Source: Mucilaginibacter gilvus (GTDB lineage: Bacteria; Bacteroidota; Bacteroidia; Sphingobacteriales; Sphingobacteriaceae). Taken from it: a DNA stretch of 64,000 nucleotides. Under the pieces are notes generated by a model that was given only the letters and a program-made list of their open reading frames with translations, had not been told where the DNA came from and ran no database searches. Within the stretch, counting starts at the first letter, position 1. Every line of letters begins with the position of its first letter. The position numbers were made by a program, and so were the translations under genes. The stretch covers positions 558,001-622,000 of the forward strand of contig NZ_SBIW01000003.1 in the NCBI RefSeq assembly GCF_004054195.1. The letters are read 5' to 3'. Shown piece after piece: positions 9,801 to 17,828 of the stretch.

Positions 9801-9890
9801 TACGTTAATGACCATTGCGCAAAGTAGTATTATCCATTGCCGTGAATGATAATTTTTGCTGGTAATAAAGCGCTGGTAAATTTTTTTCAT
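6888..9890 (-). CDS. SusC/RagA TonB-dependent outer-membrane transporter
   Basis: About 1000 aa. I chose the ATG at 9890 (MKKIYQRF), which precedes a signal peptide; an upstream in-frame ATG at 9938 falls inside the -7 promoter box. Order: signal peptide, carboxypeptidase-regulatory-like domain (SGAVTDEKNQPLPGVSVTI), TonB plug (PFYVIDGVPG and AIYGSRAANGVIIVTTRKA), then a 22-strand barrel ending in aromatic Phe (VGVTASF). It has no STN domain, so it is not expected to signal to a FecR, unlike the second SusC. It is first in an operon with SusD and the PI-PLC-like gene. Confidence 0.95.
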   Translation of the reverse strand: MKKIYQRFITSKNYHSRQWIILLCAMVINVLPAFSQTGRTVSGAVTDEKNQPLPGVSVTITSSGNGVMTDVNGKYAVSVSGNIVTLRFSFIGYTSRDVKVGADNTVNVSLLPDARQLKDVVVIGYGTSSKKDVTGAITSVKAEEFNAGVLTTPAELLQGKVAGLNITKSGDPNKQPATILRGPSTLREGAAQQPFYVIDGVPGASIDLLAPADIESIDVLKDASSTAIYGSRAANGVIIVTTRKARAGQTRLSYSAYGAMEKVSKQIDVLTGDELRKYLSDNGVKALAKPLDDDGSNTNWQKLAERKSYSQNHNLSYSGAGNNAEYGASVNYFKNDGILKNTSLERTIFKGYINQRFFNDRLKLGITLTNSATKSDDIVQSQVLSGILFYLPTVSPFNPDGSYKENFARTGSGTLNPLSLIDNNFVKTDNNKTLINGFASVDILKGLKFTLNGSTQKDQNNVNSYLNSKSGLAVGLNGVANRTAYKNTSDVVEAFLNYDRDFGLHSVKLLGGYSYQQDRTNDGFGVQTQGFSNDNLTFNNLFLSNPSNLAQIKFDQNYISTRRLISYYGRVQYQYNDKYLLQASLREDGSSTFGINQRHGYFPAASVGWRIISEKFMEKIPVISDLKLRAGYGVSGNSLGFDAFTAQLIYGIPPGGGKFLNNGVITNPIGPVRNENLDLKWESTATTNIGLDFGLFGNRLTGSVDYYIKKTSDLITDYIVSTTQYFVPLLTANVGKIKNSGIEVALSAIPVKTNSFTWRSSINVSHNKNVVESLSNAQFTIPNLLTAQLGGKGQSFLSSQIIQPGYAIGTYYLWHYLGKDANGVSTYQKADGTTTAAQPLTTDQRVTGSAQPKLIYGWSNSFNYKSFDFNFLVRGVYGNQILNATLASLNNPADSKFQNIPRFTLGESFKDVNGYLVSDRFLENGSYLRLDNATLGYTIRPNVKAIKNIRLYLSGNNIFVITKYRGVDPEINIGGLTPGIDNKDFYPKTRTFSVGVTASF

Positions 9891-9935
9891 AAATGAATTG
9901 TTTTGTGGAGAGATATAGCCCGATTGAATTAACTG

Positions 9936-9969
9936 CAAATATATTTAGGCTTTATTAGCAAAATATCAA
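9936..9969 (-). promoter_or_regulatory. Promoter of the SusC-SusD-PI-PLC operon
   Basis: On the minus strand TATATTTG lies at 9943-9936 and a TTG at 9969-9967, with a 23-nt spacer. That is within the Bacteroidota -33/-7 range. The expected start of transcription near 9930 leaves a leader of about 40 nt before the ATG at 9890. Confidence 0.6.
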
Positions 9970-10088
9970 CTGACCATTAGGTTATTAATAACATTTGCAA
10001 TTAACAAGGGAACTTTTCTCAAACAAGCCTCATTGTATTAACAATATTTTAATACCAACTTAAGATTGCATGCAACCAGGTGATGCAA

Positions 10089-10124
10089 AAATAAAACAGG
10101 CAACCATTTGAATGACCGCCTGTT
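10089..10124 (-). terminator. Terminator after the 906-aa YncE/phosphoesterase gene
   Basis: Stem AACAGGC/GCCTGTT on the minus strand, followed by TTTATTTTTG. It lies 24 nt past the stop codon and separates this gene from the SusC operon. Confidence 0.8.
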
Positions 10125-10147
10125 GAAAAACTTAAGGTTCTTAACGG

Positions 10148-12868
10148 TTAGTCATCTGCATCCTTCCCTGCTAAATTTGCAGGGTAGGCTTTTTTGCCTT
10201 TAGCGGCAAACCAAAGGATGCGGTTCATTACATCGTCGTTCCCGCCGTCTATATGATCGTACTCGGGCCGTAAAGATAGTTTGGCGTAGTGCAGTTCAGC
10301 CCCTTTTAATTTGGCAATACCGGGGTTAATCCTGTCTATAGCAACTCTGTTAGCCAGGCTTTGATAAGGTGTTGTATTGTGCCGTTGGTTAAAACAGTTA
10401 AACATAGGCAGCGCAGAGGCATCCAGTATGTTCATAGGGGGGATACCCAGTATCTGCTCGATAGAGCGTACCATGCTTACCTGGTTGTAATTGGTGCTTA
10501 CCTTGTGTTGAAATACGCTGTATGGACTAATTACAAACCCCGTGGTACGGTATGCGGATACATGGTCCCATCCCGCCTGCGAATCATCTTCGGTTATAAA
10601 GATCACGGTATTCTTCCAAAAACGGCTTTTGGTAACCGCTTCTACTATGCGGCCTACAGCCAGGTCGTTATCGGCCACCATGGCGTTAGGCGTAGGCAGG
10701 CCGGGGCGGGTGCCAACGGTATGGTCTGCAGATAATGCCATAACCATTAGTTGTGGCAAGGCATCGCCGGGTTGCGCCTCATACGCTTTCAGTTCCTTTA
10801 TAAATGCAGAAGCCCTTACCTGTTCGGTAATGCGGTGCTCGTCAGATCCCGGGAAGTTTTGCGAGAGCATGGGCCTTACGCGGGATATGGTACTGGTGTT
10901 AACAAATTTAAGGGGCCTGCCTGCCTGGTAGTCATTAAAGATAGTGGACCAGGTTAGCGCGTTATCCATGCGGGGTTGGCATGCTTCGCCATAAATGCGC
11001 ACGGTTTTGCCATGGTCGGCAGCGTTATTCCAGATAAAGCCGTTGCTGCCATACACCAGCGCATCTTCCTGAACGTGCGGATAGCTGCGAAACCATGCCC
11101 TTACGTTCTTCTCCACATAATCGGTCACCATTGCAGCATCCGTCCATTGGTGCCCCTCTGCAGAACACTTGCCCGATGCATAATAATTATCCAGCAACAT
11201 GTACTTGCGTGCTAAACTATGCTGGTTGGGCGTAATGCTGTCGCCATAGATGCATAACGATCTGTTACCGTTACCCTCGGGCATATCCCCCAACACCTGA
11301 TCGTAAGTACGGTTTTCTTTGATGATGTAAAGCACGTGGTTAAATACTGATGGCTCGCCTATCCGCTCGGGCATTGGCTTAGGCGCCACGTTTTTTCGTG
11401 GTAGCAACAAGGCCAGTTCTTGCCTAAAGGTAAGATTCAGCTCTTTCACCCTTTTGGTGTAATCTTTTAATGTACTATCGTCCGGGATGCCAATGATAGA
11501 TAGAGTGGCCTTTTGATGATGTGAGTTAAAGGATTCCACCACATCGTTGCCCGGGCGGTCATCCTGGCTTAATTCCCCACTCCCGACGCGTGCGCCTTCG
11601 CCTTCTAAATTGGTGACGAAAAGGTTATTGCCATCTATCGCCAGTCCTCCGGGGTAGGCTTCAGTTGGTATAAAACCTTTAACCTCGCTGGCGCCGGAGC
11701 CTTTTAGTGCCGCTTTGTTGCCCAATTTTATAACCGCTACTGCATTGTCCATCCCATTGGCTACATATAACGTAGTACCGGCGGCGTTAATGGCCAGCGC
11801 GTTGGGGGTATCGCCTACGAAGCTTTTTTTGCCCGGCATTAGCTTCACAGCTATTGATTGGATATTTTGAAGCGTGCCGGTTGATATTACCGATAACTCA
11901 TCGCTGTTACCGTTGGCTACATATACAAATTGCCCGTCGGTGCTGGCAATAATAGCGTTTGGGTGCAAACCAACGGGGATCTGTTTTATAGTGGCACCGT
12001 TTACCGGGTTGATTACAGACACTGTACCCATTAAAGTAGCGCCTGTTTTTGGGTCGATGTAAGTTTGGCCGAAAGGTACGCCGGCAGTTTCTTTATTAAC
12101 GGTGTCGGCAGGCACCGGCCCCGCCCAATTAGTAACATAAGCTTTGTCTTTTACAATTACCAAGCCGTAAGGGGCAACGCCGGTAGGCGCAGCGTAAACT
12201 GTTTTATTGTTCGTCAGGTCGGTTTTTACCAGTTGATTATTGCCGTTTAATACTACGTACAGATAGTCCTTGCCGTTCTCATTGGTAATGGCTATTTCAT
12301 TTGGCAGTGCCAGCGGGGCCGGGATTTGCGGAGTAAACTCAATGGAGCTGATGATGCTTAGCTTTTCACCATCCCAACTGGCACGCAAAACAAGCGAACG
12401 CGAGTTTTTTCCATTAGCCAAAGCCGCGCTCCAGAAGATATTTATCCGGCCATTTATCCGGGCTACTTTTAAGCCCGAATAAGTGCTCATTAAGCCCCGG
12501 TATTTGCTGTTGTTGTTATAGGCCCAGCGGCTGGTGAGTTTTTTTGTGATGGTATCTATAATGGCTATACCATACCTGTCTTCAATCGCCAATAATGTTG
12601 TACCCGGTATAAGCTTAACATCCAGGCTGTGATTTTCAAGTTCGGGATCGCCAAAACTTACTACTTTGCCCGCGGAGGCAACCAGCCGGTTATAAGGCAT
12701 CATTACAGGCAGGAGTTTATTAGTAAGTGTACTATCATCATAAGGGTGATGCATGTTCAGCACATCATTCTCAGCTGTGCTTCTTTTATCAAGGGCAGAT
12801 TGGCAGCCGGTCAACATGGCACAGATAATAATAAGGGACGATACCGAGAGCGAAGTTTTTAGGCACAT
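10148..12868 (-). CDS. Bifunctional YncE-type beta-propeller / phosphoesterase lipoprotein
   Basis: 906 aa. The lipoprotein signal ends in LTGC (Cys22). Residues about 60-440 form a YVTN/YncE beta-propeller with repeats such as QFVYVANGNSDELSVI and TTLYVANGMDNAVAVIKL. From about residue 510 follows a phosphoesterase domain of the acid phosphatase/phospholipase C superfamily (PF04185 type), with IKENRTYDQVLGDMPEGNG, SAEGHQWTD and FITEDDSQAGWDHV. The fusion is common in Bacteroidota, but its substrates are poorly known; phosphomonoesters or phospholipid head groups are plausible. It has its own upstream region and terminator. A paralogue with the same architecture lies at 15364-17817, inside the second Sus operon. 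Confidence 0.9.
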   Translation of the reverse strand: MCLKTSLSVSSLIIICAMLTGCQSALDKRSTAENDVLNMHHPYDDSTLTNKLLPVMMPYNRLVASAGKVVSFGDPELENHSLDVKLIPGTTLLAIEDRYGIAIIDTITKKLTSRWAYNNNSKYRGLMSTYSGLKVARINGRINIFWSAALANGKNSRSLVLRASWDGEKLSIISSIEFTPQIPAPLALPNEIAITNENGKDYLYVVLNGNNQLVKTDLTNNKTVYAAPTGVAPYGLVIVKDKAYVTNWAGPVPADTVNKETAGVPFGQTYIDPKTGATLMGTVSVINPVNGATIKQIPVGLHPNAIIASTDGQFVYVANGNSDELSVISTGTLQNIQSIAVKLMPGKKSFVGDTPNALAINAAGTTLYVANGMDNAVAVIKLGNKAALKGSGASEVKGFIPTEAYPGGLAIDGNNLFVTNLEGEGARVGSGELSQDDRPGNDVVESFNSHHQKATLSIIGIPDDSTLKDYTKRVKELNLTFRQELALLLPRKNVAPKPMPERIGEPSVFNHVLYIIKENRTYDQVLGDMPEGNGNRSLCIYGDSITPNQHSLARKYMLLDNYYASGKCSAEGHQWTDAAMVTDYVEKNVRAWFRSYPHVQEDALVYGSNGFIWNNAADHGKTVRIYGEACQPRMDNALTWSTIFNDYQAGRPLKFVNTSTISRVRPMLSQNFPGSDEHRITEQVRASAFIKELKAYEAQPGDALPQLMVMALSADHTVGTRPGLPTPNAMVADNDLAVGRIVEAVTKSRFWKNTVIFITEDDSQAGWDHVSAYRTTGFVISPYSVFQHKVSTNYNQVSMVRSIEQILGIPPMNILDASALPMFNCFNQRHNTTPYQSLANRVAIDRINPGIAKLKGAELHYAKLSLRPEYDHIDGGNDDVMNRILWFAAKGKKAYPANLAGKDADD

Positions 12869-13219
12869 ACTTTAAAAATACAAATTACCGTAACGAATAT
12901 GTTTTAAAACACCATAAAGTGTTAATTAATATTTAATTCGTGGGAGTAAGGTGGTTTTCTGTCGGATATTAATTTTACTGTAACTCGAATTATGTGAAAT
13001 TAGGATACAAATCCTCTAGTCGTTTGAGGCTTTGCTTCTGAGGTTGGACATAATTCGAACCAACTGCGTTTATTTATAGAACATGATTATTCTCTTTTAT
13101 TCATTCTGCCGATAAAGCATCAAAAAGCCTTAAAATCACAAGGGGAGCCTCTTTTAACCAAAGATTTTGATATGACGTTTTTTACTGTTCTTTGAGTTTC
13201 TGCAGATGGTAGCTGTTGA
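12869..13219. repeat. Intergenic region with an 11-bp inverted repeat
   Basis: No gene is seen in this 351-bp spacer. A perfect inverted repeat TCGAATTATGT (12985-12995) / ACATAATTCGA (13048-13058) encloses 52 nt that hold smaller hairpins (AGGAT/ATCCT and CCTC/GAGG). It could be a small mobile element or a regulatory structure for the flanking minus-strand genes. I find no clear terminator for the operon ending at 13220. Confidence 0.45.
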
Positions 13220-14062
13220 TTAGTAGCGCCGCAGGTTGAAAGATACCATAGCTCGAAGCGTGTACCCATTTTGGGCAGCAACGTTGCCAATATCCCTTAT
13301 AGCGCCGGACAATGCTGCTGTGCTGTGCGTGGCATAAAATACCGGCCCGCCGCTTACCGAAAACGAGAAGCGTGAGTTTTGTGGCGCTACATTAATAGAT
13401 GGACCAATGAGCAGTTTCGCCCCACCTTCAGCTTCATCGGCTTCCCAAAAGCCTTCCAGGTCTTGCCCCATAATTTCAAAGCCGGCAAATACAGGCCCGG
13501 CTAAGCGGTGCTGAAAACCGAAACTGGTAACCAGGTCTATCCCATCGCGATTGCCGGCGAAAGCTTTCTCCAGGCGAAGGTTGCCCCCCATCCGCCACCG
13601 TGGCGACTCGAAGGATGCCGTTATCCTGCTGAATAACGCGCCCACGCTTAAAAAGTCGCGGTTAGCACCAAGCCCTACACCAAAACGTAAGCCGTATGCT
13701 TGTTTGCCACCTACAAAATCGCGGATAATTTCTGCCTGTTGCGCGCTGGCTACACCACCGTTGTTCGCAAAGCCCAAATCGGCATTGGCATATAGGGTAA
13801 AGCGGTTGCCCAGGTAACCTTTAACGGCAATTTGCTGGTCGGCACCGTCGTAACCAAATGCGCCGGCGCTGCGCTGTGCGTAGTTACTGCTGGCATTAAC
13901 CGCCCAGTAAGCCGAATTGCCCGTAAGCGTATTTACAGAAAAGAGAAAAGGCTGTGCAGGAATATTCCCGCCGGGTAAAGTTGGTTTTAAGCCTGTTACC
14001 TGCGCCATTGCTGCTGAAGCGAGAAACGAGCCCGCCAAAAGCGTAAAGAGGATCTTTTTCAT
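13220..14062 (-). CDS. Predicted outer-membrane beta-barrel protein
   Basis: 280 aa with a signal peptide cleaved near AMAQ. The rest alternates hydrophobic and polar residues with many Gly and aromatic positions (for example RFTLYANADLGFANNGG and QAYGLRFGVGLGANRDFL) and ends MVSFNLRRY, as expected for an outer-membrane barrel. I recognise no named family. It is the last gene of the operon SusC-SusD-phosphoesterase-ENPP-barrel, 16 nt after the ENPP-like gene. A role as channel or anchor for the released product is only an inference. Confidence 0.6.
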   Translation of the reverse strand: MKKILFTLLAGSFLASAAMAQVTGLKPTLPGGNIPAQPFLFSVNTLTGNSAYWAVNASSNYAQRSAGAFGYDGADQQIAVKGYLGNRFTLYANADLGFANNGGVASAQQAEIIRDFVGGKQAYGLRFGVGLGANRDFLSVGALFSRITASFESPRWRMGGNLRLEKAFAGNRDGIDLVTSFGFQHRLAGPVFAGFEIMGQDLEGFWEADEAEGGAKLLIGPSINVAPQNSRFSFSVSGGPVFYATHSTAALSGAIRDIGNVAAQNGYTLRAMVSFNLRRY

Positions 14063-14077
14063 GCTGCTGTAATTAAA

Positions 14078-15337
14078 TTAATGTGACTTTAAAATTTCTT
14101 TAGCCAGGGTTCCTTTGCCATCGTTAGGCAAGCCTCGTATACCGAGGATCTGTGTCATTACATCATATATCTCCACGTTTTCGAATGGCTTTATCTGCGT
14201 GTGCGGCTTAAACGCGGGGCCCCAGGCAAAAAACGTAGCCTGGTTATCCTTTACTTCGTAAGGGCTGAAACCATGTGCGCCCGGGTTAGGCTTTGGCGAA
14301 AATATTTGAGGGTAATGCGCCATCAGCAAAATATCGCCAACGCGGTTATACTTATCATCCGCCGGGCCAAAACGGGTATTTAAAGGCACATCTTTTTTAA
14401 GTACCACATCGTAACCTTTTACGTTTTCGGATTTTAATTTGTCGTACATCGGCATAATATCTACCGCATTTTTTGCGTGGATGCAAACGTAGTTGCCCTG
14501 CGATATCACTACAAATTTAGCCGTATCTATAGATGCCGGGATGGCCAGCGGGTGTTGGCGGTCAACAGGCGTCATGCCGTGGTCTGATACAAATATGAAG
14601 TTCACCGGCAGCCCGGTTTCCTGTGCGGCCGCTACCATCTGGGCAACGGCATCATCAACAAATTGTACGGCTTGCTCAACTTCTTTAGAGTCGGGGCCGA
14701 ACAGGTGCCCTGCATGGTCGGTATTTGGGAAATAGCAAGCCATAAAATGCGGGCGTTTATCCTCGGGCAAGCTCAGCCATTTTTTAATAGCGATAACCCT
14801 ATCCTTCACAAATATTTCTTTGGCCGGGTTTGGTAAGTATCCGTAGGTAGGTTTAATGCCTTTTATAGCCGCCTGGCTATCTATCCAGTAAAAACTGGCG
14901 GTAAGCATTTGTTGCTTTTCGGCCGTTACCCAAATTGGTTCTTCGCCGTAAAAGCTGGCATCGCGCGGCTTGAATTTTTGCTTTTTGGCAGGATCGTAAA
15001 AATCATTGCCCACAATGCCCGAGTGCGATGGGTAAAGCCCGCTCACCAAGGTAAAGTGATTAGCATGGGTTGATGCCGGGAAAGATGGCATCATTGCTTC
15101 GGCACGGATACCTTCTGCGGAAAATTTAAGCAGGTTTTTGGCCTGGTATTTCTCCGCATAATCCCAACGGAAACCATCGGCAGATATCAGTATCACATAT
15201 GGCTTTTTCTGTTGCTCGGCGCTGTTTGCGCGGCCGGGTATTACCCGTTGCAGGGTATCCAATTGTGCAAAAGCAACGCCACTAAAGGCCATGCACAACA
15301 ACAATAGTTTGCAGGCTAAAAGGTGTTTTTTTATCAT
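14078..15337 (-). CDS. ENPP-like nucleotide pyrophosphatase/phosphodiesterase
   Basis: 419 aa, secreted (signal peptide to AFAQ). It belongs to the alkaline-phosphatase superfamily, type I phosphodiesterase/nucleotide pyrophosphatase group. Visible two-metal site motifs are ISADGFRWDY with metal ligand Asp54, PSFPASTHANHFTLVSG with likely nucleophile Thr90, NTDHAGHLFGP and FVSDHGMTP. The length fits the family. Known members cleave nucleotide or glycerophospho-diesters outside the cytoplasm. It follows the YncE/phosphoesterase gene by 26 nt in the second Sus operon, so both enzymes are probably made with the SusCD pair. Confidence 0.9.
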   Translation of the reverse strand: MIKKHLLACKLLLLCMAFSGVAFAQLDTLQRVIPGRANSAEQQKKPYVILISADGFRWDYAEKYQAKNLLKFSAEGIRAEAMMPSFPASTHANHFTLVSGLYPSHSGIVGNDFYDPAKKQKFKPRDASFYGEEPIWVTAEKQQMLTASFYWIDSQAAIKGIKPTYGYLPNPAKEIFVKDRVIAIKKWLSLPEDKRPHFMACYFPNTDHAGHLFGPDSKEVEQAVQFVDDAVAQMVAAAQETGLPVNFIFVSDHGMTPVDRQHPLAIPASIDTAKFVVISQGNYVCIHAKNAVDIMPMYDKLKSENVKGYDVVLKKDVPLNTRFGPADDKYNRVGDILLMAHYPQIFSPKPNPGAHGFSPYEVKDNQATFFAWGPAFKPHTQIKPFENVEIYDVMTQILGIRGLPNDGKGTLAKEILKSH

Positions 15338-15363
15338 GGCTGAAAGTGTTTTTTAGCAGTATT

Positions 15364-17817
15364 TTAATCGTCGTCGTCTTTCTTTTTTTGCTCCAGGATA
15401 ACAAAGGCGCTACGTTTTGGGGCAGGCATTGTAGCATTTTCGCCTTTAATGTATTTCCATATTACCTCGTTCATGTCGCGGTCGGGCACTTTATCTTCAT
15501 TGGCCAGGTTGAACGATCCCGACCGTTTGCTGCTTTCGTTAACAGCAACATTGCGGGCATCAATATCCACCTGCGCGCCTATGAGTTTAAATGGCGTATT
15601 ATCGGACTTGCTGGTAAAGCAATCGAACATCGGTAATGCGGCTGCGTCATACTGACTCATTGGCGGCAGGCCCAATATCAATTCGATAGTGCGCAGCATA
15701 CCCGACGTAGAATACATGCCGTGAATTACCGCATTTCGTTTTACATACGGGCCAACCACATAGGCTGGTGAGCGGTGTGCGTCAACATGGTCGGGACCGG
15801 CCTGCGCATCATCCTCCAGTATAAACACTACCGATTGATTCCAGATAGCGCTTTGCGATAAATGGGCTATAATACGCCCAACAGCAAGGTCGTTATCTGC
15901 AACGGCGGCAATTGGCGAATACTCGCCCTTTTTTTGCCCGCTGGTATGGTCGGCAGAGATGCGTAGCGTACTAAATTGAGGCACGGCGTTAGCCCTCATC
16001 AACGAATCAAAATCCCGCTCCCAGGCATCGGCGCGTACTTGGTCTTTTATCTTCATATTAAAACCCGGGGAGGCCGGCGACATGTGCCCTTCCAGCGATT
16101 TTATCTGCGCTTTGCCGTAGGAACCAAATTCGCCGTAGCTGCGGTAGGTAACGCCCGCGCGTTTGCAATAATCCCATATATAGCCATCTTTTGGGCCCGA
16201 TGCGAAGCCATTGTATGCCGGGCCGCGGGCGCCGTAATTGGTTGGCCAGGTTTTTTCAATAATGTCGGTAGCGTAAGCTGCCATGCTCCAATTATGCCCA
16301 TCTGCGCTTACTTCGGCATCAACATAAAAGTTATCCAGCAGTACAAACTGGTCGGCAAGGGCATGTTGGTTTGGTGTTATCTTCCGTCCAAAAATGCAAA
16401 GCGAGGTGTCGCCGTTACCGTTTGGCATATCGCCCAATACCTGGTCATAAGTGCGGTTCTCCTTGATGATGTAGAAAACGTATTTAATAGGCGATTTCTC
16501 GCCAACCTTGCGGGGAATAGGATTGCCGGCCACACCATCGGCAGTGATGGTACGCTTGCTGTTAAAGGGCGTATTAGCGTATACCTGTTTGGTATAATTC
16601 TTTTGCAACTCCGGCGTAGGGCTGTCTATAAATGATAGCGAGCCTTTAAACAAGCCGCCGATATACTGTATCTCACTTTTAGCGGTTTGCCCAACGTGTT
16701 CTCCTATATTATTCTCTTTTTCGAATGGTTGAGGACCACGCGGGTTTGCTTTGGAGGTAAGCCCTTTTCCGTTGGCGACTATTATTTTGCTACCGAGGGT
16801 TTTGATGTTGGTTGGGTACCAGCCCACCGGTATAAAACCCAGGCTTTGGCTACTGCCGGGTTTGGCCACCTTGAATACCGCGAGGCAGTTGTTATCAGCA
16901 TTGGCTACGTACAAGGTTTTTTCATCGGCAGATAAGGCTAACCCGTTTGTGGTAGAGCCAGCCAGCTTGGTGGGGTAAAGTACGGTGGATATGGTTTCGA
17001 TAACCTTGTCCGTTTTTGTATCTATAACCGAAACGGTATTCTCGTTGGCATTGGCCACAAACAGTACGGTACCCTTATGGTTTAGCAGCAATTCGTTGGG
17101 GTGATCGCCGGTGTTAATGATGCGTTCTATTTTACCGGTGGCCGTGTTATAAACCGCGACCTGCGCCATATCCCAAATGGAGATATACAGTAGCTTTTCA
17201 TCGGGCGATAGCAGGCAGCTATAGGCAATACCCGGCAGTTTCAGCTTGCTTACCACGCTATGCGTGGGAGGGTTTATAGTGTACAGGCAGCTATCCTCTT
17301 TGGTAACCGCGTACAAACGCTCGTTCTTTTTGGTGACCGCCAAACCCGTTGGGCAAACCTTTCCTTTTGGGAAGGGTACCGCCAGCCTGATGGTATCAGC
17401 ATCGCCAAGTTTACCGTTTTGCAGCCCAAAATCGAGTATCGAATTATCGTACCCGCCGGATACATACAGGTGCTGCTCGTCGTAGCTGAAGGTTAGGCCA
17501 TACCACGATCTTTTGAGCACCTTTTCATCCAGCAGTTTTTCGCCTTTAGGGTCGAACAGTTGTACCGATTGGGTGCTTTGCCCATTGTTGGTAACCGCCA
17601 GCAACTTGCCGCTTGCGCTCAGCTGGATATTTAGGGGCAAGTCGCCGGTAGGTAATGACCTGCCCGCGGGGCTAAGCTTCCAGCCGTTGGGGAGCAATAC
17701 TTGCCCGGTTTGTTTTATTTTTCCGGGTACCTGCGCCTGGGCGCATACACCAAACATAAACAAGAGTGCTGTGCCCAGCACCCTTGTTTTAACGAACACA
17801 TTATCGCCTTTTGCCAT
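15364..17817 (-). CDS. Bifunctional YncE-type beta-propeller / phosphoesterase, secreted
   Basis: 817 aa. A signal peptide (about residues 1-28, ending CAQAQ) replaces the lipobox seen in the paralogue at 10148. Propeller repeats fill residues about 50-380 (HLYVSGGYDNSILDFGL, KTLYVANADNNCLAVFKV). The PF04185-type phosphoesterase domain follows from about 445, with IKENRTYDQVLGDMPNGNG, VSADGHNWSM, FILEDDAQAGPDHVDAH. The C-terminus ends in four Asp. It starts 11 nt after the SusD stop, so it is co-transcribed with SusCD. Two such fusions in one locus suggest different substrates or different locations (lipid-anchored versus soluble). Confidence 0.9.
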   Translation of the reverse strand: MAKGDNVFVKTRVLGTALLFMFGVCAQAQVPGKIKQTGQVLLPNGWKLSPAGRSLPTGDLPLNIQLSASGKLLAVTNNGQSTQSVQLFDPKGEKLLDEKVLKRSWYGLTFSYDEQHLYVSGGYDNSILDFGLQNGKLGDADTIRLAVPFPKGKVCPTGLAVTKKNERLYAVTKEDSCLYTINPPTHSVVSKLKLPGIAYSCLLSPDEKLLYISIWDMAQVAVYNTATGKIERIINTGDHPNELLLNHKGTVLFVANANENTVSVIDTKTDKVIETISTVLYPTKLAGSTTNGLALSADEKTLYVANADNNCLAVFKVAKPGSSQSLGFIPVGWYPTNIKTLGSKIIVANGKGLTSKANPRGPQPFEKENNIGEHVGQTAKSEIQYIGGLFKGSLSFIDSPTPELQKNYTKQVYANTPFNSKRTITADGVAGNPIPRKVGEKSPIKYVFYIIKENRTYDQVLGDMPNGNGDTSLCIFGRKITPNQHALADQFVLLDNFYVDAEVSADGHNWSMAAYATDIIEKTWPTNYGARGPAYNGFASGPKDGYIWDYCKRAGVTYRSYGEFGSYGKAQIKSLEGHMSPASPGFNMKIKDQVRADAWERDFDSLMRANAVPQFSTLRISADHTSGQKKGEYSPIAAVADNDLAVGRIIAHLSQSAIWNQSVVFILEDDAQAGPDHVDAHRSPAYVVGPYVKRNAVIHGMYSTSGMLRTIELILGLPPMSQYDAAALPMFDCFTSKSDNTPFKLIGAQVDIDARNVAVNESSKRSGSFNLANEDKVPDRDMNEVIWKYIKGENATMPAPKRSAFVILEQKKKDDDD

Positions 17818-17828
17818 TTGTATATTTA

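Noticed and set aside
9890..9938. Upstream ATG at 9938 as start of the first SusC.
   Set aside because: It lies within the -7 promoter box and would add 16 residues before the normal signal peptide.
13080..13175. Stretch behind the barrel gene that could be an imperfect terminator or dispersed repeat (ATCAAAA/TTTTTGAT).
   Set aside because: Arms are short and interrupted, and no clean T run follows, so I could not support a call.
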